Of a DNA stretch of 64,000 nucleotides, positions 50,793 to 58,669 are shown in pieces (the stretch's first letter is position 1; every line of letters starts with the position of its first letter). The DNA is taken from assembly GCA_045604155.1 (NCBI GenBank), contig JAZUNN010000006.1, forward strand, positions 62,001-126,000. The letters are read 5' to 3'. The notes under the pieces are model-generated. The model was not told the origin of the DNA and made no database searches. It worked only from the letters and a program-made list of their open reading frames with translations. The translations under genes were made by a program, and so were the position numbers. The DNA comes from JAISGQ01 sp045604155 (GTDB taxonomy: Bacteria; Bacillota; Clostridia; Oscillospirales; Acutalibacteraceae).

Positions 50793-51716
50793 TCAGTCAT
50801 CCCATTCCTTGTCATAAGAAATGATTTTGCCTGTTTCCGCATTGATATCATAGTCGTACTCATAGCCGTTATAATCAAAGGTGACTTCGTACTTGTAAAC
50901 TCCGTCATCTCTGTCATATTCGACCTCAAGACGTTTTGCATTGCTTTCGGAAACGCCTGCGTGTTTTAATGCAATGGATTTAGCTTTATCACGTGAGATT
51001 TTTTCTGTTTCCTTCTTGTCAGACTGCTCCTTGTCTGTACTGATCTTATCTGTATCAGAGCTCTGAGCAGGCTGTTTTTCGGGCTCTTTTTCAAAACGGA
51101 TTATTTCAAGAGTATCGGCATTGATATCATACTCGTATTCATATCCATCGTACCAGAAATCGACTTCGTACTCATAGATTCCGTCATCGTAATCGTAATC
51201 GGTGCGAAGTGCAGCAACATCCTCCTGCTTCAATCCTGCATGAGCAAGAGCTGCAGCAACGGCATCGGTATAGTCAGTGGCATTTTCGGAAACATCAGAT
51301 AAATTGCCTGCGTGAGCATGATCGCATTTTTCCTTTTCGTATTTGATAACCTCACCTGTCACAGCATCGATTTCATAATCATATTCAGTACCGTCATAGC
51401 AGAAATCAACATCGTAATCAGGAGTACGGTCATTAAGGTCAGGCTCCGAGCGGAGGGACAGAGCAGCATCGGCAGAAACGCCTGCGTGACTGAGAGCGGC
51501 GGATTCGGCATCAGCTGCGGTAATAAAAGTTACTTCCGCCATAGCCTCATCTGCGGCAGATGTGTCAGTAGGTGTAATTGTTTCGCTGAGAGAAAAATCA
51601 GGGGCAGGAGCTGCTTCATTGGAAACGCCTGCAGCGGTGGGGTTGTTTGCTGCACAGCCTGTTAAAACAAACGCAAGGGCAAGCAGCAGAACGGGAGCAA
51701 TTTTTAACAGTTTCAT
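50793..51716 (-). CDS. triple-PepSY lipoprotein
   Basis: 307 residues. Lipoprotein signal KIAPVLLLALAFVLTGCAAN with lipobox LTGC (Cys about 21). The mature part contains three PepSY domains at about 62-130, 148-212 and 240-304. Each has the order [AD]AxxxALxHAGV/L, then a YDYDxGxYEYEVxFxYDGYEYxYxIxAxTGEIIxYEKE-like strand set. A Lys/Asp/Ser-rich linker lies between the second and third. PepSY repeats are thought to inhibit secreted proteases or act as membrane-facing sensors; here the lipid anchor places them outside the cell. Single gene with its own terminator. AGGAGGATTCGT precedes the ATG. Confidence 0.9.
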   Translation of the reverse strand: MKLLKIAPVLLLALAFVLTGCAANNPTAAGVSNEAAPAPDFSLSETITPTDTSAADEAMAEVTFITAADAESAALSHAGVSADAALSLRSEPDLNDRTPDYDVDFCYDGTEYDYEIDAVTGEVIKYEKEKCDHAHAGNLSDVSENATDYTDAVAAALAHAGLKQEDVAALRTDYDYDDGIYEYEVDFWYDGYEYEYDINADTLEIIRFEKEPEKQPAQSSDTDKISTDKEQSDKKETEKISRDKAKSIALKHAGVSESNAKRLEVEYDRDDGVYKYEVTFDYNGYEYDYDINAETGKIISYDKEWDD

Positions 51717-51756
51717 ACGAATCCTCCTTTAATTGGAATCATTTTAATTAAATGCA

Positions 51757-51792
51757 AGAGCAGGGAATGCCTTAAAAAGTATTCCCTGCTCT
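51757..51792 (-). terminator. terminator of the rubrerythrin operon
   Basis: AGAGCAGGGAAT pairs with ATTCCCTGCTCT around a 12-base loop. Confidence 0.7.
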
Positions 51793-51856
51793 GACTATTG
51801 TTTTATTTAAGCAGGGGCAGATTAGTGTCCTTGCTGCACAAGACAAATATAATACT

Positions 51857-52123
51857 CTAAATAAATTCCTTGGCTTTGGCGATTATTTCCTTCTCCGCTG
51901 CATAATATTCAAGCTGCATTTGTCGAAGTTCCTCAGCTGCTTTCATAATCACATCGGAATTTTCAATAAGAGTATCTGAAGTCTGCTGAAGCTTAACTTT
52001 CATTTCGGTATTGAAGGGAAGATCTTCTGACTCTCTGGTAAGCTTTCCTGCAATATAAGTAAGCTTTTCGGCATATTCAGTATATCTGCGAATTGCTTCG
52101 CATAAAGGATCGAGATGTATCAT
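51857..52123 (-). CDS. small helical protein downstream of rubrerythrin
   Basis: 88 residues, almost entirely helical and probably coiled-coil (AIRRYTEYAEKLTYIAGKLT, then MKAAEELRQMQLEYYAAEKE). No Cys or metal motif. The start overlaps the rubrerythrin stop by one base, so it is translationally coupled to it. That pairing suggests a role with rubrerythrin or under the same PerR-like control; this is inference. Family not recognised. Confidence 0.6.
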   Translation of the reverse strand: MIHLDPLCEAIRRYTEYAEKLTYIAGKLTRESEDLPFNTEMKVKLQQTSDTLIENSDVIMKAAEELRQMQLEYYAAEKEIIAKAKEFI

Positions 52124-52665
52124 TAACCAAAATATCTGTTGAGGAGACCCTCGAAAGCTCTGCCGTGTCTTGCCTCGTCCTTAGCCATCTCATGAACGGT
52201 GTCGTGGATAGCATCAAGACCGAGTTCCTTTGCTCTCACTGCAAGCTTCTTCTTGCCGTCGCAGGCGCCTGCCTCAGCGTCAACACGCATCTGGAGATTC
52301 TTCTTGGTGGAAGCGGTGACTACCTCGCCCAGAAGCTCAGCAAACTTAGCAGCGTGCTCAGCCTCTTCCCATGCAGCCTTCTCCCAATAGAGACCGATTT
52401 CGGGATAGCCCTCACGGTGAGCAACTCTTGCCATTGCAAGATACATACCAACCTCGGTGCATTCGCCCATATAATTAGCACGAAGATCCTCGATAACATC
52501 CTCGGGAGCACCCTCAGCAACGCCTACAACGTGCTCATCGACCCACTTGTTGCCTTCGTCCTTCTCGGTGAACTTCTCAGCAGCAGCCTTGCAGATGGGG
52601 CAAGTCTCGGGAGCTTCGTTACCTTCGTGAACATAACCGCAAACAGAACATACAAACTTTTTCAT
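52123..52665 (-). CDS. rbr: rubrerythrin, rubredoxin domain first (reverse type)
   Basis: 180 residues. The rubredoxin-type iron centre is N-terminal (FVCSVCGYVHEGNEAPETCP, two CxxC pairs at about 6-26). The ferritin-like four-helix domain follows, with glutamate ligands in GECTEVGMYLAMARVAHREG, AAWEEAEHAAKFAEL and AKDEARHGRAFEG. This inverted order defines reverse rubrerythrin, which in clostridia reduces hydrogen peroxide (and oxygen) using NADH-derived electrons. The PerR-like regulator gene lies 27 bases upstream in the same direction. Strongly biased codons suggest high expression. Confidence 0.93.
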   Translation of the reverse strand: MKKFVCSVCGYVHEGNEAPETCPICKAAAEKFTEKDEGNKWVDEHVVGVAEGAPEDVIEDLRANYMGECTEVGMYLAMARVAHREGYPEIGLYWEKAAWEEAEHAAKFAELLGEVVTASTKKNLQMRVDAEAGACDGKKKLAVRAKELGLDAIHDTVHEMAKDEARHGRAFEGLLNRYFG

Positions 52666-52692
52666 AATTGATAATCTCCTTTAAAATTGATA

Positions 52693-53052
52693 TTAGTTAA
52701 CACAGTCAGGGCAGATGCCGTTGACATAAAGTTCGTAGGATGTAACCTTTGCACAGGATTTTTCTTCGATAAGGGAAGTGATATCTCCAAGGTTCAGATC
52801 AACAAGCCTTCCGCATTCGCAGCACAGCATATGATCGTGTGGTTTGGTGGATTTATCGTACCTGTCGGGGTGTCCTGCAATAGGAATGCGTCGGATCTCT
52901 CCTGCATCGACCATCAGACCTAAGTTCCTGTAAACAGTTCCGATGGCGATATTGGGCATTTCTTTTTTAGCTTCCATGTAGATCCCGTCAGCACAGAGGT
53001 GCTCACAGGAATTATTGATTATGCTGTGAATGATTCGGCGTTGTCTGGTCAT
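52693..53052 (-). CDS. Fur-family peroxide regulator (PerR-like)
   Basis: 119 residues. Winged-helix DNA-binding half with IAIGTVYRNLGLMVDAGEIR (about 35-54). The metal half has RYDKSTKPHDHMLCCECGRL (regulatory His/Asp ligands of the PerR type, plus the first structural Zn CxxC) and CPDC near the end. It should repress peroxide-defence genes until Fe-dependent oxidation. It is shorter than usual at the N-terminus (about 20 residues). It probably controls its own operon with rbr, since a palindrome sits on its promoter. AAGGAGGTC precedes the ATG. Confidence 0.85.
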   Translation of the reverse strand: MTRQRRIIHSIINNSCEHLCADGIYMEAKKEMPNIAIGTVYRNLGLMVDAGEIRRIPIAGHPDRYDKSTKPHDHMLCCECGRLVDLNLGDITSLIEEKSCAKVTSYELYVNGICPDCVN

Positions 53053-53069
53053 CTCTCGACCTCCTTTTT

Positions 53070-53094
53070 AAGAATCATTCCTATTACGATTCTT
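53070..53094 (-). promoter_or_regulatory. palindromic operator at the perR-like promoter
   Basis: AAGAATC, 11 bases, GATTCTT: a 7-7 palindrome immediately downstream of the -10 box, over the expected transcription start, where a Fur/PerR-type repressor would act. Confidence 0.6.
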
Positions 53095-53122
53095 ATTATA
53101 CACATATTTCAGCATATGTCAA
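53095..53122 (-). promoter_or_regulatory. promoter of the perR-rbr operon
   Basis: Reading leftward: TTGACA (53117-53122), 16 bases, TATAAT (53095-53100). Both hexamers are perfect. Confidence 0.75.
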
Positions 53123-53184
53123 CAGCAAAATATAAAAAAATCAAAAAATAATTTTGCCAAATAGAGTCGTAATTGCTATTGCGC

Positions 53185-53212
53185 TTTACACGTTAAAGTG
53201 ATAAACTATTGT
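53185..53212 (+). promoter_or_regulatory. candidate ilvE promoter
   Basis: TTTACA (53185-53190), 16 bases, TATTGT (53207-53212), 35 bases before the ilvE start. The -10 is weak. Confidence 0.4.
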
Positions 53213-53246
53213 ACATACAATTTATAAAAGCAAGGAGTAATTTATT

Positions 53247-54317
53247 ATGGAAATAAAGATCACCAGAACGACCGCTCCCAAGGCAAAGCCTGCTGATGAA
53301 AGCAAGCTCGGCTTCGGCAAGACTTTCACTGACCACATGTTCATCATGGAATATGATGAGGGTCAGGGCTGGCACGATCCGAGAATCGTACCTTTCGGCG
53401 ATATTTCCCTTTCTCCTGCTGCAATGGTATTCCATTACGGTCAGGAAGTTTTTGAGGGTCTCAAGGCATACCGCACCGCTGACAACAAGATTCAGCTTTT
53501 CAGACCTGACAGAAACTTTGCACGTCTTAACTCCTCAAATGAGCGTCTCTGCATTCCCGCAGTTGATGAGGAATTCTGCGTTGAGGCTCTCAAGGAGCTT
53601 ATCAAGGTAGAGAAGGACTGGGTTCCCCATTCTGAGGGCACCAGCCTTTACATCAGACCCTTTATCTTTGCAGCAGATCCCTTCCTGGGCGTTCACCCTG
53701 CAAAGAAGCTCTATTATATGGTAATTCTCGCTCCCTCGGGCGCATACTATCCCGGCGGACTTGCACCTGTTAAGATCTATGTAGAGAACAACTATGTCCG
53801 TGCAGTTCGCGGCGGTATGGGTTACACCAAGACAGGCGGCAACTACGCAGCAAGCCTCAAGGCTCAGGACGAGGCAGAGAAGCTCAACTATTCTCAGGTT
53901 CTCTGGCTTGACGGTATCGAGCACAAGTACATCGAAGAAGTCGGTGCAATGAACGTATTCTTCGTATTTGACGATGAGATCGTAACTCCCGAGCTCGACG
54001 GCGCAACCCTTCCCGGTGTTACCAGAGCCAGCTGCATTGAGCTTCTCCGCTCCAAGGGCTACAAGGTTTCAGAGAGACTTCTCTCCATCGACGAGGTCGT
54101 TGAGAAGTACAATCAGGGCAAGTTCAAGGAAATGTTCGGTTCAGGTACTGCTGCTGTTATCTCTCCTGTCGGTGAGCTGAAGTACGGCGATACCATCATG
54201 AACATCAACAACGGTGAGATCGGCGAGGTTTCCCAGATGCTCTATGATACCCTCACAGGCATTCAGTGGGGTAAGATCGAAGACACCTTCGGCTGGACTG
54301 TACCTGTAGAAGACTAA
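53247..54317 (+). CDS. ilvE: branched-chain amino acid aminotransferase
   Basis: 356 residues, class IV PLP aminotransferase of the longer ilvE type. Substrate/PLP motifs: FHYGQEVFEGLKAYR (about 67-81), YIRPFIFAADPFLGV, GGNYAASLKAQDEAE with the PLP lysine (about 201), DGIEHKYIEEVGAMNVFFV and GSGTAAVISPVGEL. It transfers the amino group between glutamate and the oxo-acids of Leu, Ile and Val. Strong codon bias suggests high expression. AAGGAGTAAT precedes the ATG. Confidence 0.96.
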   Translation: MEIKITRTTAPKAKPADESKLGFGKTFTDHMFIMEYDEGQGWHDPRIVPFGDISLSPAAMVFHYGQEVFEGLKAYRTADNKIQLFRPDRNFARLNSSNERLCIPAVDEEFCVEALKELIKVEKDWVPHSEGTSLYIRPFIFAADPFLGVHPAKKLYYMVILAPSGAYYPGGLAPVKIYVENNYVRAVRGGMGYTKTGGNYAASLKAQDEAEKLNYSQVLWLDGIEHKYIEEVGAMNVFFVFDDEIVTPELDGATLPGVTRASCIELLRSKGYKVSERLLSIDEVVEKYNQGKFKEMFGSGTAAVISPVGELKYGDTIMNINNGEIGEVSQMLYDTLTGIQWGKIEDTFGWTVPVED

Positions 54318-55187
54318 GTGAAAACATTGGAATTCAAAGTGCCGTGCGAGCAGGACGGAATTACCGTCCGTGGCTTTCTGCGCGGCACTTGCCGTATATC
54401 TGCACGGCTTCACACAAAATTAAAGCATATTGAAAACGGCATAACTGTAGATGGAAAGCTTGCAAAGGCAAGGGATATTCTCAGAAGCGGCGATGTTGTG
54501 GTGCTCCACATTCCCGATGAGGAGAGTGTGGAGGCTGTTTTGATGCCTCTTGATATTGTGTACGAGGATGAATATGTCCTCGTGCTTAATAAGCCTGCCA
54601 ATATGCCTGTTCACCCCACAAAGGGTCACGGCTCCGACACCCTTGCAAATGCCGTTGCAGCATATCTTCCGAATCTCGCATTCCGTCCCATAAACCGCCT
54701 TGACAGAGATACTACAGGACTTGTCCTTGCAGCAAAAGACAGCTTCAGTGCAGTCAGATTGCAGGAAAGTGCCGAAAAGATATACTACGCAGTCTGTACA
54801 GGGAAACTCACGGGAGAAGGGACTATAGATCAACCTATCAGAATCAAGGAAGGTCACGGAATACAGCGTGAAGTGGGCGAGGGGGGAGAGCCAAGCATCA
54901 CCCACTGGAAGAGCCTCTCGGCAGATGATGAAATGTCGCTGATAGAATGCCGCCTTGAAACGGGAAGAACACATCAGATTCGCGTTCACTTTTCATCTTA
55001 TATGAAAATGCCTCTTTTAGGGGACGATATGTATGGCGGATCGAGAGAGAAAATATCCCGTCAGGCGCTTCACTGCGGCTTCATGGCATTTACCCATCCC
55101 GTATCAGGCGAGCGCATGGAGCTTACCTGTCCCATGCCCGAAGATATGATGAACCTATCTGTGTGCAAAGAATATTTTTCTCTGTAA
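54318..55187 (+). CDS. RluA-family pseudouridine synthase
   Basis: 289 residues from a GTG that directly follows the ilvE stop, so probably co-transcribed. An S4-like RNA-binding N-terminus (LHTKLKHIENGITVDGKLAK) precedes the catalytic domain: VLNKPANMPVHPTKGHGSDT (about 92-111) and INRLDRDTTGLVLAAK (about 128-143, catalytic Asp in RLDRDTTG). ECRLETGRTHQIRVHFS (about 215-231) and a final GDDMYGG motif follow. It converts uridines to pseudouridine in rRNA or tRNA. It has the RluC/RluD layout; the exact target position is not visible. Confidence 0.9.
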   Translation: MKTLEFKVPCEQDGITVRGFLRGTCRISARLHTKLKHIENGITVDGKLAKARDILRSGDVVVLHIPDEESVEAVLMPLDIVYEDEYVLVLNKPANMPVHPTKGHGSDTLANAVAAYLPNLAFRPINRLDRDTTGLVLAAKDSFSAVRLQESAEKIYYAVCTGKLTGEGTIDQPIRIKEGHGIQREVGEGGEPSITHWKSLSADDEMSLIECRLETGRTHQIRVHFSSYMKMPLLGDDMYGGSREKISRQALHCGFMAFTHPVSGERMELTCPMPEDMMNLSVCKEYFSL

Positions 55188-55271
55188 ATGTATATACATT
55201 GTATGCCTTGACTAACCGATACATGATGAGGTAAAATCATTGATAAACATATCACACGGAGCTGAAATCAA

Positions 55272-56453
55272 ATGACGAATCTGCTGATAAAGCTGTTTAT
55301 AAAGGACGTTGACCCCAAAGATCCGAAGTGTCGTGGTAAATTCGGAACATTATCAAGCATAACGGGAATGCTGTGCAATCTTGTGCTTTTTGCGGCAAAG
55401 CTGTTTATAGGTATGATATCGGGAAGTATTGCGATCACAGCCGATGCATTCAATAACCTTTCAGACCTTGGCTCCTGCTTTGTTTCCATGCTGGGAATGA
55501 AGCTTGCAGCCCGTCCTGCAGACAAGGAGCATCCCTTCGGTCACGGAAGATACGAATATCTCACAACCATGGCAGTTGCGGTGGTGATTCTTCTTGTTGC
55601 ATTTGAACTTGGAAAGAGCTCTGTACAGAAGATAATCGAGCCTACCGCAGTGAACTTTTCATGGGCACTTGTTATCGTGCTTGTCGTTTCCATACTTATA
55701 AAATTATGGATGTTCCTTTTCAACAATAAAATAGGAAAAACCATAGATTCAGGCGTGTTCAGGGCATCCGCAAAGGACTCTGTCAATGACAGCATATCAA
55801 CAGGTGTTGTGCTTCTTACCACGGTTGTGCTTCACTTCCTCGATCTGCCTGTAAATATCGCAGGCAGAATAGACGGCGCAATGGGTCTGATTGTTGCAGT
55901 GTTCATTCTGTGGTCAGGAATCTCCGTAATAAAAGAAAATCTCGGCAATCTGCTTGGTGAGCCTCCTTCAAAAGAGCTTGTAGACAGCCTTTATTCCAAA
56001 ATAATGGCATATGAAGGCGTTCATGGTATTCATGATATGATAATTCATAACTATGGTCCTACAAGAACTATTGCAACCCTCCATGTTGAGGTATCCTCAT
56101 CTCAGGATGTAATGATAAGCCATGACCTTATTGACAGCATAGAGAAAGAAGTTGGAGAAGAACTCGGTCTTATGCTGACAATACATATGGACCCCATCAG
56201 TGATGACTGTGAAAAGACAGTATCCATAAGAGAAAAGATTCAGAAACTTGCTGCAGCCATTGAAAATGGAGTCACAATTCACGATTTCAGAATGGTTGAA
56301 GGTCCGACTCATACAAACCTGATTTTTGATGCAGTTCTTCCTTATGAATCGAAGATGAAGGAGAATGAGCTGAAGGAAAAGCTTTCCCGGGCAGTAAGTG
56401 CCATAGATGAAACCTGGTTTACAGTTATTACCGTAGACCGTGAATTTGTATAA
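55272..56453 (+). CDS. cation diffusion facilitator transporter, manganese-type signature
   Basis: 393 residues, six TM helices and a C-terminal cytoplasmic domain (about 290-393, MIIHNYGPTRTIATLHVEVS). The TM2 metal site reads ADAFNNLSD (NxxxD) and TM5 reads SAKDSVNDSIS (DxxxD). Zinc CDF proteins have HxxxD or DxxxD in TM2 and HxxxD in TM5, whereas NxxxD/DxxxD is reported for Mn2+-exporting members. HPFGHGRYEYL follows TM2 as in the family. It exports divalent metal in exchange for protons. Mn specificity is inferred from these residues. Confidence 0.88.
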   Translation: MTNLLIKLFIKDVDPKDPKCRGKFGTLSSITGMLCNLVLFAAKLFIGMISGSIAITADAFNNLSDLGSCFVSMLGMKLAARPADKEHPFGHGRYEYLTTMAVAVVILLVAFELGKSSVQKIIEPTAVNFSWALVIVLVVSILIKLWMFLFNNKIGKTIDSGVFRASAKDSVNDSISTGVVLLTTVVLHFLDLPVNIAGRIDGAMGLIVAVFILWSGISVIKENLGNLLGEPPSKELVDSLYSKIMAYEGVHGIHDMIIHNYGPTRTIATLHVEVSSSQDVMISHDLIDSIEKEVGEELGLMLTIHMDPISDDCEKTVSIREKIQKLAAAIENGVTIHDFRMVEGPTHTNLIFDAVLPYESKMKENELKEKLSRAVSAIDETWFTVITVDREFV

Positions 56454-56492
56454 CCAAATTGTAAACTTTTTGTATATTTTCAAAATATGGTG

Positions 56493-56533
56493 AAAAAACC
56501 GCCTGCTTTTACAAGATGTGGGCGGTTTTTTAT
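56493..56533 (+). terminator. Rho-independent terminator
   Basis: AAAAAACCGCC, loop of 17, GGCGGTTTTTT. Confidence 0.85.
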
Positions 56534-56637
56534 TTGACTTAAATAGTTAAAAGTCGTATAATGTGTCGGTAATTTACAATGAGGTAAATGGCACACATAT
56601 GTGCATATACTGAAATTTTAGGAGGGTGTGGGAGAAA

Positions 56638-58224
56638 ATGAGTGCTCTCGGACCGCAGAAAAAGAAAATGCTTTACATTATGATCGGTGCATTTCTGCTG
56701 ATTTTCATCGCTGCGCTGGTTATAGATCTTATGATGAATCAGGGCGGTGTGGTTATACTGACCGGTGCTATAGCAGGTGCAGTTGCCGCAGCGATAGTAT
56801 TCCTTGTGTTCAATTTCGTTCTGAAAAAGGATCCCGCTTCAGAAATAACTGAGGAAATAGGCGAAGAAGGCCGTTTCATGAGAAGCAGAAGAAACAGTAA
56901 AAAGTCCGATAACCTGTTTGAAAATGCAGGTCTTGAGGATAGTTTCTCTGACAATAACGACCTTGACTTTTCAGGCTTTGAAAACGATGACTCTGCAGAA
57001 AGTCAGGCAGATATGAACGAGCTTGAAAGCCGTTTTGCAGTACCTCCCAGCCAGCAGCTTCGTGAAAGAGGATTTTTCGGAAGAAAGAATTCAGCTAAAG
57101 AAGAAAAGGTTGAAGAGTCCTTCGAGGTTCGGGAAGAAACTGATACATGGAATGAGCCTGAGTATGCAAACGATTTTGAAAATGAATTTGACAATCAGTT
57201 TGAGGAAGGATTCGATGAGGAGTTTGCAGAAGAAGATTTTGCAGCGCCCGTAATTTCCTTTGGCGATCCCGCTCCTGCAGAGGAAGTTCAGGAAGAAGAT
57301 TTTGAGTCTTTTGACGAGGTTGAGGAATTCTCCGCAGACCTTGAGGAAGATTTCACTGAGGAAATCCAGGAAGAAATCATTCCCGAAGAACCCGTATATG
57401 AGGAAGCCGCAGAGGAAATTCAGGAAGAAGCACCTGTTGTGCCTGAGCAGCCCCAGAACAACCTGCTTCTCAAGGATATAACCCCCGGAATGGTTGTTGC
57501 TTCACAGTCTCCCGGTCAGACCCTTGAATCCTTCTACACTGACATGACAGAAGAGGATATAATCTACCGTGACTGCGTAGAGGTATGGTCAAGCGCAGCA
57601 AAGAACCCCATGCTCAAGATACTTGAAAAGCTCAAAAGCATCGACGATAAGAAGGTCGCAGGCGAGCTTGGCAGAGATTGCGAGTATGTAAACGCAATGA
57701 TCGACAGAATGCTTTATTTCACACAGCTTGAAATGATCGATCAGGCGCTCAATATGCAGGTTTACAATTACTCCGTACTTGTCAAGGAATGCCTCAAGAG
57801 ATTCTCTCCGTTCTTTACAGAGAAGAAGATCAGCCTTCTCTGGAAGGGTCTGGATGTTGACATCATTACCGATAAGAGATGGTTCATCTTTGCAATGACC
57901 CAGGTCATTTTCAACTCCATCGAGTTCACTCCTTACGGCGGTAAGATTGCAGTTTCTGCAAAGAAAACCGAAGATTATGTTGATCTTATCATCGATGACA
58001 GCGGCGAAGGCATGGACGAAGAAGAACTGCCTTATGTATTTACAGCAGGCTTCATGGGCGATGAGGCACCCAATCCCGATGAAACCAGAACCGGCATGGG
58101 TCTGTTCATTACAAGAAGCGTCCTTCAGAAGCTGGGCGGTGAGTGTATGGCAGAGTCCTCAAAGGGTAAGGGCATGAGAATTGTCATAAGACTTCCTTCC
58201 ATGAAGGAAAATACTGAAAACTGA
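56638..58224 (+). CDS. membrane-anchored histidine-kinase-like ATPase without phospho-acceptor His
   Basis: 528 residues from the ATG at 56638 (AGGAGGGTG upstream); a GTG at 56626 would overlap that site. Two TM helices at about 12-32 and 36-60 precede a very acidic linker of about 215 residues (repeats such as EEVQEEDFESFDEVEEF). A short helical dimer-like region (about 325-360, EYVNAMIDRMLYFTQLEM) and a full HATPase_c domain follow: QVIFNSIEFTP (N box), DDSGEGM (G1), FTAGF (F box) and GMGLF (G2). No His is seen where HisKA has one, and no response regulator is adjacent. It binds ATP by motif; its partner is unknown. Confidence 0.8.
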   Translation: MSALGPQKKKMLYIMIGAFLLIFIAALVIDLMMNQGGVVILTGAIAGAVAAAIVFLVFNFVLKKDPASEITEEIGEEGRFMRSRRNSKKSDNLFENAGLEDSFSDNNDLDFSGFENDDSAESQADMNELESRFAVPPSQQLRERGFFGRKNSAKEEKVEESFEVREETDTWNEPEYANDFENEFDNQFEEGFDEEFAEEDFAAPVISFGDPAPAEEVQEEDFESFDEVEEFSADLEEDFTEEIQEEIIPEEPVYEEAAEEIQEEAPVVPEQPQNNLLLKDITPGMVVASQSPGQTLESFYTDMTEEDIIYRDCVEVWSSAAKNPMLKILEKLKSIDDKKVAGELGRDCEYVNAMIDRMLYFTQLEMIDQALNMQVYNYSVLVKECLKRFSPFFTEKKISLLWKGLDVDIITDKRWFIFAMTQVIFNSIEFTPYGGKIAVSAKKTEDYVDLIIDDSGEGMDEEELPYVFTAGFMGDEAPNPDETRTGMGLFITRSVLQKLGGECMAESSKGKGMRIVIRLPSMKENTEN

Positions 58225-58229
58225 TAACA

Positions 58230-58262
58230 CACCCCGCTGTGAATAGACAGCGGGGTTGTTTA
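58230..58262 (+). terminator. Rho-independent terminator
   Basis: ACCCCGCTGT, loop, ACAGCGGGGT, then TGTTTATTT. Confidence 0.85.
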
Positions 58263-58432
58263 TTTATACATTTTATTTGGGGAGAAATGTATAATTATAA
58301 GAGCGAACGATGAGAACTTACAGCAGAAGCGACTCGAAAAAAGAAACAATCAGGCACAAGATATACATGAACAAAGTGAGAAAACTACAAATTATACTTT
58401 TAAAGTGTGTATAAAAAAGAAAAATAAAAATG

Positions 58433-58461
58433 TTGACAAAACAGAAATGTGTATGTATAAT
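58433..58461 (+). promoter_or_regulatory. perfect consensus promoter of the candidate small RNA
   Basis: TTGACA (58433-58438), 17 bases, TATAAT (58456-58461), inside the largest gene-free stretch (58225-58669). Confidence 0.75.
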
Positions 58462-58467
58462 ACAAGT

Positions 58468-58575
58468 GATGAGAGGAATACCTCGAATCCTGATATTTGA
58501 CAACGTCTTCATAATCGTTCCCCATCCACAAACCACGAAACCACCCTCTTTTGAGGGTGGTTTCGTGGTTTATAC
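58468..58575 (+). ncRNA. candidate small RNA of about 105 nt
   Basis: Expected start about seven bases after the perfect -10. The transcript has a 5' hairpin (GAGG, AATA, CCTC) and an unstructured middle. At the 3' end is a perfect 19-bp stem (58530-58548 with 58553-58571, outer bases AAACCACG, loop TTTT) followed by TTTATAC. The in-frame reading (58430-58618) has no ribosome-binding site and runs through the hairpin, so it is not taken as coding. Not recognised as a known RNA family; the short T run makes the terminator imperfect. Confidence 0.4.
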
Positions 58576-58603
58576 GGTTAATCCTATAAAAGCACTGTGT
58601 CGG

Positions 58604-58633
58604 TTGACATTACTATAATATATGTGCTAAAAT
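58604..58633 (+). promoter_or_regulatory. promoter of the yicC-fmt operon
   Basis: TTGACA (58604-58609), 18 bases, TAAAAT (58628-58633) preceded by TGC. It lies 37 bases before yicC. Confidence 0.65.
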
Positions 58634-58669
58634 ATGATGATTAAATCGATTTTTTAAGGTGGCGTCGCA

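Noticed and set aside
53247..54317. A riboswitch or T-box upstream of ilvE
   Set aside because: The 194-base gap before ilvE contains divergent promoters and no T-box sequence or long leader; the start lies about 35 bases after the likely -10.
58430..58618. A small open frame reading ...KPPSFEGGFVV...
   Set aside because: The PPSFEGGF stretch is just the translation of the perfect hairpin (a similar false peptide arises from the hairpin at 50739-50758), and no ribosome-binding site precedes it.
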